NCBI RefSeq assembly: GCF_007859635.1
Contig: NZ_CP042306.1
Span: 2,294,001-2,358,000, forward strand
Direction of reading: 5' to 3'
DNA length: 64,000 nt
Source: Sphingomonas panacisoli
Lineage (GTDB): Bacteria > Pseudomonadota > Alphaproteobacteria > Sphingomonadales > Sphingomonadaceae
The translations under genes and the position numbers were made by a program. A model generated the notes under the pieces. It was not told the DNA's origin. It searched no databases and saw only the letters and a program-made list of their open reading frames with translations. Of this stretch, positions 8,197 to 16,758 are shown piece after piece; positions within the stretch are counted from its first letter, which is position 1, and every line of letters starts with the position of its first letter.

Positions 8197-9892
8197 ACAC
8201 CGCGGCTGCGCGAGGATAGGTGCCGAACGCGAAGGCGAAGCTCGCCGCGCCGGTCGTCGTCCGCGTGCCGACCGCGATGCCGTAGCTTTCGCCCTGATAC
8301 GCACCGCTGCCTTCGTCGATCAGCGTCGTGCCGCTGCCGGCGGTCGCCGGGGTGATCGACGTGCCGCCATATTCGCCGAAGAACGCGACGGCGATACCGT
8401 TTGCCGGCACGGTCAGACCGCCGGTCGCGTGTGGACTCGCTTCGCTGGTCGGCGCCGATCCGTCGCTCGCCGGGCTTAGTTGCTGCATCGTCGCGTCGGC
8501 ATTCTTCACCACGCCCCACGACAGGGTCGATTGTCCCGCCCATGTCGGCAAGGTGACCACGACGTTCCGCACACCGGTCGCAGTGATCGGGACGGTCCAG
8601 ATCGACAACTGACCGCTGAAATCGGTGGTCTGTTTCACCAGCCGCGTGGCGCTCACGCCGCCAACGCTGATGCCGGTCGGCGCCGCGGCGGGGCTGTAGA
8701 TCGCGAGCAGACCGATGCCGACATTGTCGAATGCGAGCCCGGTATAGGTATGCACGGAATCGGCCGGCTGGACGTTCATCACGTCTTGATGCGCATAGGT
8801 CGCCGGCGTCACGTTGGCAGTGGTTGTATAGGTGATCGTCCGCGTTTCGCCGCCGATCGTCAGGTCGATGCTGACCGCCGTGCTGTTCAGTGCGCTGAGC
8901 GGAATCGCGATATCGAGCACGTCGCCATTGTAGATCGCTCGGCCATCCCCGCTGTTAGTGCCGACGACCGAGCTTGCGATGCCGCCGTTCAGCGCGATGG
9001 TTGTCCCGGTCGGGCCACTCACGCTGGCACCCGATGTCAGGCCGGCATGCGCGATACCCTTGATTATCACACGCCGCGTGATCGTCGCCCCAGGGGTCAG
9101 ATTGGTTTCGCTGGTTGGCCAGGACGATCCGTACATGGAACTGCTGTTGGTGCGGCTCTGGTCGCGGATCGTGTCGATCGCCGCTTTGTAAACTTGATAG
9201 GCGCGATACTGGCCTGACGTGATGACGCTCGCACCAGGCGTCAGGTGCAACTTGTCGCTCGCGTTGATCATCGCATCGACCAGCGCCGGATCACGGAAGT
9301 CGGGATGCTCGCCGAGGGGAATATAATAGTCGGCGAAGGTCGAGCGCACCGACGGAGTACGCAGCCGCGAAACATAGTCCGACCATAACGGCATGAAGGC
9401 GCCATAGCTGGGATGCCCCGGATGATAGGGCGGCGGGGCGACCACCCCGAGCTTGATCCCCGCTCCTCGTACGGTAGGCGCATAGGCCAACCATTTCGCG
9501 ATCGTGTTGTCGACCGAGAAGGTGCCGAGGTCGTTGCTGCCCAGCATCGCCGTCAGCAGCTGCGGGCCGAACGCGACGTCGTCGCTGCGATGATCGAGCA
9601 AGGTGTTGCCGGTCGGCGAGCCCGTGTCCGCCCCCTCGAGCGGCGGACCGCTATATGCCGCCCCGCCGACCGTCCGGCTCGCCTGCGCGCGGACATGGAT
9701 CGTCACCGCCGCATTGGCCGGATCGTCGGCATAGGTGTAGCTGTAGAAAGCGTCGCGATTGGTCGATTGGTCGGGGGTCGTGCTGGTTTGACTATCGCCC
9801 TCGATCACCATATTGGTGATCACGAACGGCACGGCGGCGGTACCCGAGCGGCGTGTCGCCAGATCGGGGATCGAGAGGCCCATGCCCGACAT
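8177..9892 (-). CDS. SGNH/GDSL hydrolase-like secreted protein with beta-sandwich C-terminus
   Basis: 571 residues. The N-terminal third has SGNH landmarks: block I VIEGDSQT (Ser34), block III MLGSNDLG (Asn120) and block V DKLHLTPG (Asp213, His216), suggesting an esterase or acetylhydrolase fold. The rest is Thr/Ser/Gly-rich beta-sheet sequence, possibly carbohydrate-binding. No ordinary signal peptide is seen. The ATG at 9892 overlaps the stop of a 17-codon reading frame that has the good Shine-Dalgarno sequence, so coupled translation is likely. Placement within the EPS locus suggests polysaccharide deacylation or surface modification, but this is inferred. Confidence 0.65.
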   Translation of the reverse strand: MSGMGLSIPDLATRRSGTAAVPFVITNMVIEGDSQTSTTPDQSTNRDAFYSYTYADDPANAAVTIHVRAQASRTVGGAAYSGPPLEGADTGSPTGNTLLDHRSDDVAFGPQLLTAMLGSNDLGTFSVDNTIAKWLAYAPTVRGAGIKLGVVAPPPYHPGHPSYGAFMPLWSDYVSRLRTPSVRSTFADYYIPLGEHPDFRDPALVDAMINASDKLHLTPGASVITSGQYRAYQVYKAAIDTIRDQSRTNSSSMYGSSWPTSETNLTPGATITRRVIIKGIAHAGLTSGASVSGPTGTTIALNGGIASSVVGTNSGDGRAIYNGDVLDIAIPLSALNSTAVSIDLTIGGETRTITYTTTANVTPATYAHQDVMNVQPADSVHTYTGLAFDNVGIGLLAIYSPAAAPTGISVGGVSATRLVKQTTDFSGQLSIWTVPITATGVRNVVVTLPTWAGQSTLSWGVVKNADATMQQLSPASDGSAPTSEASPHATGGLTVPANGIAVAFFGEYGGTSITPATAGSGTTLIDEGSGAYQGESYGIAVGTRTTTGAASFAFAFGTYPRAAAVFKAAGT

Positions 9893-9945
9893 CAGAGGAA
9901 GGCCCCGACGGTGGCGGGAGCCTTGTCTCTCAGAGTATTTGTCAT
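9892..9945 (-). CDS. 17-codon upstream reading frame coupled to the SGNH gene (possible leader)
   Basis: Minus-strand ATG at 9945 encodes MTNTLRDKAPATVGAFL and stops in a TGATG overlap with the ATG of the SGNH gene. A strong GGAAGGG ribosome-binding site sits about 7 bases upstream, whereas the SGNH ATG has none. It is either a leader that delivers ribosomes or the true N-terminus separated by a small indel; joining would give GAFLMSGMGLSIPD. I cannot decide between these. Confidence 0.4.
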   Translation of the reverse strand: MTNTLRDKAPATVGAFL

Positions 9946-10040
9946 AGTGTCACCCTTCCGAAAAGGGCGTGTCGCACGATGCAGCGCTACGCCCTAAAGG
10001 CGTATAAATAAATGCGCAGGTATCGTGTAGGAAAGCATAA

Positions 10041-10059
10041 TATAACCTATTAGGTTATA
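10041..10059. terminator. AT-rich perfect hairpin at the end of the 10050 gene
   Basis: An 8-bp perfect inverted repeat (TATAACCT and AGGTTATA) with a 3-base loop covers the stop codon of the small minus-strand gene. It could act as a weak terminator or mRNA 3'-end stabiliser; there is no clean U-tract. Confidence 0.35.
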
Positions 10060-10346
10060 ATCTTGACAGCCGTCAGAACGATGCCGCCCCATAGCGCAAG
10101 GCTGAGCCCCACGATCGTCGCGATGCGCAGCGGCATCGGCCACCTGCGATCCTCCGCCGCGGCCTGCGCCTCAACCGGATTGACATTCGCGTCGGCGATG
10201 CGTGCGGCTAGTTGCTCCTGCAGCAACACCGCCGGCGACATGGGCAACTCGCCATCGGCCGTCCGCGGCGACTGGTAATCGGCTTGCACGGCGTCTTCCA
10301 CCGGCGTGGTCGGCGCTGGGTCAACCAGCTTGCGTTGTGCGCTCAT
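10050..10346 (-). CDS. Small hypothetical protein with C-terminal membrane helix
   Basis: 98 residues. The first 70 are charged and Ala/Gln-rich (VLLQEQLAARIADANVNPVEAQAAAED), probably helical and cytoplasmic. The last 25 form one hydrophobic segment (IATIVGLSLALWGGIVLTAV) that looks like a C-terminal membrane anchor. I do not recognise a family. It sits alone between the SGNH gene and the glycosyltransferases, on the same strand as both. Confidence 0.6.
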   Translation of the reverse strand: MSAQRKLVDPAPTTPVEDAVQADYQSPRTADGELPMSPAVLLQEQLAARIADANVNPVEAQAAAEDRRWPMPLRIATIVGLSLALWGGIVLTAVKIIT

Positions 10347-10441
10347 CGGCTCGATCTCCGGTCGCGGCCCCCTTGCCGCAGAGGACAGACGATAGCGGCG
10401 AAGTCCTTAAGACAAACTTTCGCCCAGGCGCGGCTGCCTTC

Positions 10442-11614
10442 CTAAGAATCCGATCGCGAGGTGCGCCGCCATTCGGTCTCGCGCCCGCGCAGAAATCCGA
10501 GATAGATGGGCAGCTTCCACAGGATATAGAGCGGCGCCTTGAGCAAGGCCGCCCCGCTCAACCAGCGCTGCCCGCCGTGCAGCCATGCCGCGAAAGTCAC
10601 GCATAGTGCTGCCGCGAATATCGCCGCGAGGGTGATCGCCGGCACCAGACTCGCGCCGACCAGCGCCAGCACGATGGCCACGCCCAACGACGCCGTCGCG
10701 ACCGCCAACAGCAACGCAAGCGGAGGTACGAGTAAATGGCTCGCCAACAGAATTTCCTTCGCCGACAAACGCCGCAACCCCGACCCCAGCAGCGGCAAGG
10801 CGGCGTTCCGCGCCGTATCGAGGAAGCCATGCTCCCACCGTGTGCGCTGCGCCAGTGCCGCATCCTCGGGCGGCGGGGCGCTGGATACCGAAGCACCCTC
10901 GACCAGCAACGTCGCATGCCCGGCCCGCACCAGCGTGATGCCAAGCCCGAGATCCTCGACCAGCGACCCCGAACCGAGATCGGCGTCGGCAAACAACGTC
11001 CAGGGGAACGCCATGCCGGTCCCGGTCAGCAGCGCCGACCCGCCCATCCGCGTCATGCCGCGCGAGCGATAGAGGTTCTTCACCACCATCGCGAAGCCGG
11101 AGATCTGCGTCATCGGCGGCGCGGTACGATCGGGCGCGATCAGGTTGATCGCCTGAGCGGGCTGACCGCGCATCGCGCGCGCGGTCAGCGCCGCGACGCT
11201 GCCCGGCGCCAGGCGGCAATCGGCGTCGAGCACGATCACGACGTCGCACGCCCCCGTCGCGGCGATATGGTCGCGGCCGAACGCCAGCGCGTAGCCCTTG
11301 CCACGCGCAATGGCGTCATGGCGTTCGATCACCTCGGCGCCGGCCGCTCGCGCCACCGCTGCGGTATCGTCGGAGCAATTGTCGGCGACCACCAGGATGC
11401 GAGCATCGCTGGCGACGGCTTTCAACGCTTCGATCGTCGGCGCGATACCAGCCGCCTCGTCATGCGCCGGAATCAGCACCACCACTCGGCCCGTCGTCGT
11501 CCCAGCGACAGACCGCCGGGAATTGGCCAGCCCGACCGCCACCTCCAGCGAAAAGATCGCCAGCGGCACGCCGGCCGCCAATGCCAGCATCCAAGCGACG
11601 ATCGACAGGATCAC
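10442..11614 (-). CDS. Membrane-bound family 2 glycosyltransferase
   Basis: A processive-type GT2 of 390 residues. After one N-terminal helix comes VVVLIPAHDEAAGI, then VVADNCSDDT, the DxD-like VIVLDADCRLAPG, and a later QRTRWEHGFL matching the Q/RxxRW region. Several C-terminal helices follow, with LYILWKLPIYLGF near the end. The start is taken as the GTG at 11614, sharing one base with the TAG of the upstream glycosyltransferase; the open frame further upstream is a shadow of that gene. It probably adds a sugar to the lipid-linked EPS repeat unit at the inner membrane. Specificity unknown. Confidence 0.87.
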   Translation of the reverse strand: MILSIVAWMLALAAGVPLAIFSLEVAVGLANSRRSVAGTTTGRVVVLIPAHDEAAGIAPTIEALKAVASDARILVVADNCSDDTAAVARAAGAEVIERHDAIARGKGYALAFGRDHIAATGACDVVIVLDADCRLAPGSVAALTARAMRGQPAQAINLIAPDRTAPPMTQISGFAMVVKNLYRSRGMTRMGGSALLTGTGMAFPWTLFADADLGSGSLVEDLGLGITLVRAGHATLLVEGASVSSAPPPEDAALAQRTRWEHGFLDTARNAALPLLGSGLRRLSAKEILLASHLLVPPLALLLAVATASLGVAIVLALVGASLVPAITLAAIFAAALCVTFAAWLHGGQRWLSGAALLKAPLYILWKLPIYLGFLRGRETEWRRTSRSDS

Positions 11615-12699
11615 TACGCAGCCTTCCGCCGCTCGAGCAGTCCGACGATGAACGACCGATAGCGCGCGGCGATTGACGGCCAGCCGAACTCGGCCGATCG
11701 CGGATCCTGCGGACCGCGCCCGGTCGCCAGCGCGCGGCGCAGCGCGTCCGCCACGGCGTCTAGATTCTCGGTATCGCACAACGTGTCGCGATCGCCGACG
11801 ATCCACCGCAACCGCGGCGTATCATGGCCGACGATCGGCAACCCGCTCGCCATCGCTTCGACGAAGACGTTACCGAACGATTCGAGCAGCGACATGTGCA
11901 GGAACGCGTCGGCCGAGGCATAAAGCCGCGGCATGTCCGGAGCGGTCAGCGTCAGCCGCTTGAACCGGCCCGGCAACAATTGCGCCGCCAGCGCATCGAC
12001 CTCCGCCCGCAACGGCCCGTCACCGGCGACCACCAGATATGCATCGGGCAGCTTCGCGACCGCACGAATGCCGTCCGCCACGCGCTTGGTGTCGATGAAC
12101 GCGCTGACCATCAGAACGATTGGCACGCCCTCCGGCAGACCGAGCCCGGCGCGATCCGGCTCGACCGCCTTGTAACGCTCCAGCACGATGCCGTTGGGGA
12201 TCAGCGCGGTCGGCCAGCGATCCTTGTTCTCGGCTTCGTAATCCGGATTCGTGCAGACCAGTCCGTCACAACGAAACAGGCGATATTCGGATTTGCCGCT
12301 CCGCGCCGGCCAGTCGCCGTTCTGCGTGACATAAATCTGCAGCGGCGATTTCCCGAACGTCGGCCGCCGCAGGGCGAGGTGCGAGAACGGAAAGTTGCAC
12401 GTGATCGCGACGTCGTAATCCTTCGGGCGATACTTGGTCAGCAGCGTCGTTCCGAAGGTCGCGTCTTCCCACGCTGTGTCGGACCGGAACGGTGGGAATT
12501 GCGGCGCTTTTTCGAAGCGCTTGCGATCGACGATCGGCACGTGGACATAGCGATAGGGTTCGTCCGGCCGCTCCGGCCCACCGCCCATCACCGTCACGTC
12601 GTCCCCGCCCCGCGCCAGTTCGCGCGCGACGGCCAACAGCGCCACTTCGGCGCCACGATCCTGGGCATGAAAGCCCGGCAAGGCAAACAGGATGCGCAT
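11614..12699 (-). CDS. Family 4 glycosyltransferase
   Basis: A retaining GT-B enzyme of about 361 residues. The start at ATG 12699 (MRILFALPGF) is preferred because the Rossmann strand begins there; an in-frame Met 20 codons upstream would add an unrelated basic stretch. The C-terminal half contains VLMVSAFIDTKRVADGIRAV, YLVVAGDGPL and LLESFGNVFVEAMASGLPIV, the last being the donor-binding E-x7-E motif. It forms a two-gene unit with the downstream family 2 enzyme (TAGTG overlap). It likely extends the EPS repeat unit in the cytoplasm; donor sugar not predictable. Confidence 0.88.
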   Translation of the reverse strand: MRILFALPGFHAQDRGAEVALLAVARELARGGDDVTVMGGGPERPDEPYRYVHVPIVDRKRFEKAPQFPPFRSDTAWEDATFGTTLLTKYRPKDYDVAITCNFPFSHLALRRPTFGKSPLQIYVTQNGDWPARSGKSEYRLFRCDGLVCTNPDYEAENKDRWPTALIPNGIVLERYKAVEPDRAGLGLPEGVPIVLMVSAFIDTKRVADGIRAVAKLPDAYLVVAGDGPLRAEVDALAAQLLPGRFKRLTLTAPDMPRLYASADAFLHMSLLESFGNVFVEAMASGLPIVGHDTPRLRWIVGDRDTLCDTENLDAVADALRRALATGRGPQDPRSAEFGWPSIAARYRSFIVGLLERRKAA

Positions 12700-12914
12700 G
12701 CGCGATTGATACCCCCTACGCGTCGCTTGCGCCCGCGAAACTCGATCGCTCAATGCCATTCAATTGTTGTTGCAGGCAATATGGCAAAGTGTGCTGTGTC
12801 GATTCGTGACAACGCAGTGGCATTGACTTCGCCCGGCGGTGCGTTAGCGAAATAGAGGGGTCGCCGGTCGGCGCGACGAACCGATCATCGGCCCGCTGGG
12901 GAGCAAGTGAAGCG

Positions 12915-13184
12915 ATGGAAACTGTCTGGGATTGGGTGACGATCATCTGCTTTGGCGGCCTGGTCGTCCTAATGCTGCAGCGGTCCGTCGAAGAGCGTAC
13001 GCGCGATCATTTGATGGAATATCTGTTCCCAGCGCTCGGCTGTGCCGTCGCCAATTATCTGGGTAACCATTATTCCGATATCGGCGCGGCCGCGGTGCTG
13101 GTGCTGGTCGCCGTCTACGTGTTCAAGGTGCTGAAATTCCCGCCGATCGGCCCCAATAAGATGGACGGCCCCGACCGGCCGTAA
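12915..13184 (+). CDS. Small membrane protein, likely exosortase V system accessory protein
   Basis: 89 residues with two or three hydrophobic segments (VTIICFGGLVVLMLQ; GAAAVLVLVAVYVFKVL) separated by EYLFPALGCAVANYLGN. The pattern WDWVTIICFGGLVVLMLQRS...ANYLGN is what I recall for the XrtV sorting-system accessory protein of sphingomonads, which fits the exosortase at 474-1487. No catalytic residues are evident. It is divergent from the glycosyltransferase pair, with about 215 bp between; a GGGGAGC ribosome-binding site precedes the ATG. The family name comes from memory, not a search. Confidence 0.65.
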   Translation: METVWDWVTIICFGGLVVLMLQRSVEERTRDHLMEYLFPALGCAVANYLGNHYSDIGAAAVLVLVAVYVFKVLKFPPIGPNKMDGPDRP

Positions 13185-13346
13185 CGGGTCGTTTCGACCG
13201 CCGGCGTCCCATTTCAGGGTTAATGGCGCGATCGTAATTCTGGACTCGTCGATCCGACACCGATAGCCGCTTTGGCCGAGACGCGGAGTCGCGCGTTGGT
13301 GGAGCGTGACGTTTTGGCAGCAACGACATCCCGGGTTCGCGAACCG

Positions 13347-14474
13347 ATGCCGGTGAGGCCCCGGCCCGCCGCCAGGCATCGTCCGCGCATGCCCAAAACG
13401 GGTGACGAGATGCTGCTCGTTTCGTCATTCGACGGCGGACGACGAGGTAGCGCTAAAACGAACAATGGCGCGACCACTCGCGGTGCGGCGCGTTACGCGT
13501 GGCTGGCCACGGCGATGCTGTTCGTCATCGCAGCCTCACTACTCGTTCACGGTGACGTGCGGCCGGGCGCGGTCGCGTCGAAACGATCGTCGACCGCCAC
13601 CATTGCGGTGCCGCCCTCCGCCGAGGAGGTCCGAACGCTGCTGACCAATACGCCGCTTGCGATCGCGCCGAGCGATGCGCTGGCGATCAACGCCGCCCGC
13701 CCGCTCGATGGTATGCCGACCAGTTTCGCGCGGCCGTTCTTCATCCCGACGGCGTCGATGGTCGGACCCAATAATGGTGCGGCGGCTGCGCTCGATTGCC
13801 TGACCCAGGCGATCTATTACGAGGCTGCCAGCGAGAGCGAAACCGGCCAGCGCGCGGTGGCGCAAGTGGTGCTGAACCGCATGCGCAGCCCGATCTTCCC
13901 GCACACGGTCTGCGGCGTCGTGTACCAGGGATCGCAGCAGCGCACCGGGTGCCAGTTCAGCTTCACGTGCGACGGCAGCCTGGCGCGACGCCCGAGCATC
14001 GGCGGCTGGGCGCAGGCGCGGAGGATCGCGCTCGCGGCGCTGTCGGGCAGCGTCGAGCGATCGGTCGGCCTGTCGACGCACTACCACGCCAACTACGTCG
14101 TGCCCTATTGGGCCGGATCGCTCGACAAGGTGGCGACGATCGGCGCACACATCTTCTACACGATGCGTGGCGGCCTCGGTCGGCCGCCGGGATTCGGGGA
14201 ACGCTACAATGCGAGCGCTGAGGCACCGCCGGTCGTGCTGCCGATCGTCGATCCCAATGCGGATCCTGCCGCGGAGCTGGTCGGTGTCAATCGCGGCGGC
14301 GAGACGACCGACCCCGCCGGGTTGCTGTCACCCAACCGCACGATCGTGAAGGACGACTTGCTCGGCGCCCCGGCACGCCCGGATCCGGTCGCCGTCTCGC
14401 CGAAGCCGGCGTTGCGCGCCGACGAGGATCGCGGCGTCCTCGTCGTCGATAGGAACAAGGGCTTGGGCAAATAG
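13347..14474 (+). CDS. SleB/CwlJ-type cell wall hydrolase
   Basis: One membrane anchor (YAWLATAMLFVIAASLLVHG) is followed by a periplasmic Hydrolase_2 domain: LDCLTQAIYYEAASESETGQ with the probable catalytic Glu, VAQVVLNRMRSPIFPHTVCG, FSFTCDGS and LSTHYHANYVVPYW. The family cleaves peptidoglycan (lytic transglycosylase-like in SleB). The start is uncertain: ATGs at 13347, 13389 and 13410 are all in frame and none has a convincing ribosome-binding site. The C-terminal 90 residues are variable. It may open the wall for envelope assembly; no direct link to the EPS genes is shown. Confidence 0.8.
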   Translation: MPVRPRPAARHRPRMPKTGDEMLLVSSFDGGRRGSAKTNNGATTRGAARYAWLATAMLFVIAASLLVHGDVRPGAVASKRSSTATIAVPPSAEEVRTLLTNTPLAIAPSDALAINAARPLDGMPTSFARPFFIPTASMVGPNNGAAAALDCLTQAIYYEAASESETGQRAVAQVVLNRMRSPIFPHTVCGVVYQGSQQRTGCQFSFTCDGSLARRPSIGGWAQARRIALAALSGSVERSVGLSTHYHANYVVPYWAGSLDKVATIGAHIFYTMRGGLGRPPGFGERYNASAEAPPVVLPIVDPNADPAAELVGVNRGGETTDPAGLLSPNRTIVKDDLLGAPARPDPVAVSPKPALRADEDRGVLVVDRNKGLGK

Positions 14475-14508
14475 ATATCGGCCGGCGTCGGCAAACGGGG
14501 GAATTGTC

Positions 14509-15522
14509 ATGAGTAACGTGTCGGCGGAAACGCTGAAATCGACGATCGAGGAATATGCGCACGGATCGGATCATCCCGATCTGCAAGTCTATCGGCGCGA
14601 CATCGACGACAAAGATTGGGACCGGTTCAGCTGGTGGATCGGCCACGTCGCCGAACTCGGCCACTTCTATGGCGGAAAGCGCATCCTGGAGGTCGGCTGC
14701 GGGTTCGGCTGGGACGCGCTCGCTCTCTCCAAGGAGACCGACTCGACCGTCGTCGCGATGGATATCCTGCCCTCGATGATCGACGGCGTGCAGCAGTGCC
14801 TGACGCAACTGCGTGTCAAGGGCGGCGTCGCGAAGGTCGAGGCGATGGTCGGCGACGTCTGCGAGGTCGATCTGCCCGCCCAATCGTTCGACGGCATCTT
14901 CAGCAGCGAGGCTGTCGAGCACGTCCACAGTCTGGAAGCGATGTACGCGCGCTGCTTCGCGCTGCTCAAACCCGGCGGGCGTCTCGTGATCGTCAACGAC
15001 AGCAACGCGTACAACGCGGCGTTTCGCGAGCGGAATTTCACGATGTGGGCCGAACGCGACTCGTCGTGGGAGCATGCCACCTGGCTGAAGGAAGAAGTGC
15101 GACCGATCGAGCACGCCAACGCCGAACCCTATGGCGCAATGCGCGAGCGCATGATCCGCGCCGTCGAACCCGGAATGGGCGACGATGCCGTCGCCAAGCT
15201 GGTCCACGCGACCGCCGGCTTGATCCGCCCGGAAATCGAACAGGCGGCGCACGACTTCAAGGCCAACGGCAAGCTGCCCGTGCGCCCCGAACTGTCATGG
15301 TGCCGCAATCCGGAAACCGGCGAATATGCCGAGCGCCTGCTCGATCCGTTCGCGATGCAGAAAGGCCTGCGCGACGCTGGGTTCAAGGTCAGCCTGCAGC
15401 ACCTCTATCGCAAGTTCCCGTTCCGGTTGGCGAACAATGTCGGCATCCATGCGGTGAACAAATTGCTGTTCAAGCAGAACCCGCTGTTCGTGCTCGTGGC
15501 GCAAAAACCACTGAAGAACTAA
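14509..15522 (+). CDS. Class I SAM-dependent methyltransferase
   Basis: 337 residues. The SAM-binding motif I is ILEVGCGFGWDAL, followed by an acidic loop MDILPSM and FDGIFSSEAVEHVHSLE, typical of the Methyltransf_11 family. The C-terminal region (DPFAMQKGLRDAGFK) has no recognisable extra domain. The ATG at 14509 follows GGGGGAATTGTC. It lies among glycosyltransferases, so it may methylate a sugar of the EPS or a lipid-linked intermediate; substrate inferred only from position. It converges with the glycosyltransferase at 15532. Confidence 0.82.
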   Translation: MSNVSAETLKSTIEEYAHGSDHPDLQVYRRDIDDKDWDRFSWWIGHVAELGHFYGGKRILEVGCGFGWDALALSKETDSTVVAMDILPSMIDGVQQCLTQLRVKGGVAKVEAMVGDVCEVDLPAQSFDGIFSSEAVEHVHSLEAMYARCFALLKPGGRLVIVNDSNAYNAAFRERNFTMWAERDSSWEHATWLKEEVRPIEHANAEPYGAMRERMIRAVEPGMGDDAVAKLVHATAGLIRPEIEQAAHDFKANGKLPVRPELSWCRNPETGEYAERLLDPFAMQKGLRDAGFKVSLQHLYRKFPFRLANNVGIHAVNKLLFKQNPLFVLVAQKPLKN

Positions 15523-15531
15523 GGGCGGTGC

Positions 15532-16740
15532 TCAGCCGGTCGGCGCGTCGTTGAACAACCCGATCAGCGGACGTGCCGCATCGGGATAGAAGAACTGGCC
15601 GAATTGCTGCGACGGTGTTTGCCGGGCGAGATCGTCGCGCAGCGACGGCTCGCGCGACAGCCGGCCCAAGGCGTCTTCGAGCTGTCGCCAATTGCCGGGC
15701 TCGAACAGCAGGCCGGTGCGCCCTTCCTCGACGACTTCGGGGATCCCCGCGACGCGGCTTGCGACGACCGGAATGCCCATCGCCAGCGCTTCGATCAGCA
15801 CGATCGGCAGGCCTTCCATGAAGCTTGCCAGCACCAGGATATCCGCCTTGGCGATCGCCTCCAGCGTATCCCGTTCGGTCGCGGCGCCGGCGAATGTCAC
15901 GCGATCGCGCACGTCGAGTTCGGTGACTAGCGCTTCGAGCGTAACGCGTTGCGGTCCATCGCCGACCAACGTCAGATGCATGTCGGCGCCGGCCCGAGTC
16001 AAACGCTGAACCACCCCGATCAGTCCGGCGTGACCCTTTTCGGCCGACAGCCGGCCGACGCAGATGAGCTTCAACGCACCGCTTCGCGAATGACGATCGG
16101 CGACCGGCAGGCTCGCGGGATCGATCGCGCATCGCACCACGGCGAGCTTCTTCCAGATTTCCGGCAACGTCAGCCGCATCGCCTGCGCCATGCCGAAATA
16201 GGAAACGCACGCGGCGAAATCCGCGCGCTCGAGCTTCGCCGGGAGCAGCCATCCGGCGGGATAGTCGAATTCCGAAATACCATGCAGCGTCAGGCTCCAT
16301 GGCAGCCCGCGGAAATGCGCAGCCAACATGCCGACCGTCGCACCGGCATTGGCGAAATGCGCATGCAGCCGCGTCACGCCATCGCGTTCGAGCCGATCGG
16401 CCAGCACGATCGCTTCGAGAAAATGGAAAACGCACAGCAGCAACGCGCGTAGTCCCGGCACGCGGTGACCGAAGGCGAGCTTCAGCGTGCTGAAATAGCG
16501 GACAGGATGCTTGGCGAGCGCCTTGATATTGGTCCCGACGAAGGAAGACGCCGATGCTTGCTGGATGACGAAGGTGTGATCGCGCTCGGCCTGAGCATCG
16601 CTGTCGTCCGCCGACACGCCGGTCTTGCGTACGCTATAGGTACGGATGTCCAGGCCGGCGTCACGCAACGTCGCGACCTCCCTGCGGATGAACGTGTGCG
16701 ATATCCCAGGATATTCGCTGACCAGATAGCCAATGATCAT
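15532..16740 (-). CDS. Family 4 glycosyltransferase (WcaL-like)
   Basis: 402 residues of GT-B fold. The N-terminus IGYLVSEYPGISHTFIRREV is characteristic of colanic-acid WcaL-like transferases that act late on the repeat unit. LHAHFANAGATVGMLAAH and SLTLHGISEFDY follow. The C-terminal domain has LICVGRLSAEKGH, LTLVGDGP and SFMEGLPIVLIEALAMGIPV with the E-x7-E donor motif. It is downstream of the family 2 enzyme and flippase on the same strand and is probably part of that operon. Sugar specificity is not evident. Confidence 0.9.
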   Translation of the reverse strand: MIIGYLVSEYPGISHTFIRREVATLRDAGLDIRTYSVRKTGVSADDSDAQAERDHTFVIQQASASSFVGTNIKALAKHPVRYFSTLKLAFGHRVPGLRALLLCVFHFLEAIVLADRLERDGVTRLHAHFANAGATVGMLAAHFRGLPWSLTLHGISEFDYPAGWLLPAKLERADFAACVSYFGMAQAMRLTLPEIWKKLAVVRCAIDPASLPVADRHSRSGALKLICVGRLSAEKGHAGLIGVVQRLTRAGADMHLTLVGDGPQRVTLEALVTELDVRDRVTFAGAATERDTLEAIAKADILVLASFMEGLPIVLIEALAMGIPVVASRVAGIPEVVEEGRTGLLFEPGNWRQLEDALGRLSREPSLRDDLARQTPSQQFGQFFYPDAARPLIGLFNDAPTG

Positions 16741-16758
16741 ATCGCCCCGGCCGATATC

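Noticed and set aside
7153..8304. Minus-strand frames opposite the WecG-family gene
   Set aside because: No recognisable motifs, and the plus-strand gene has all GT26 signatures.
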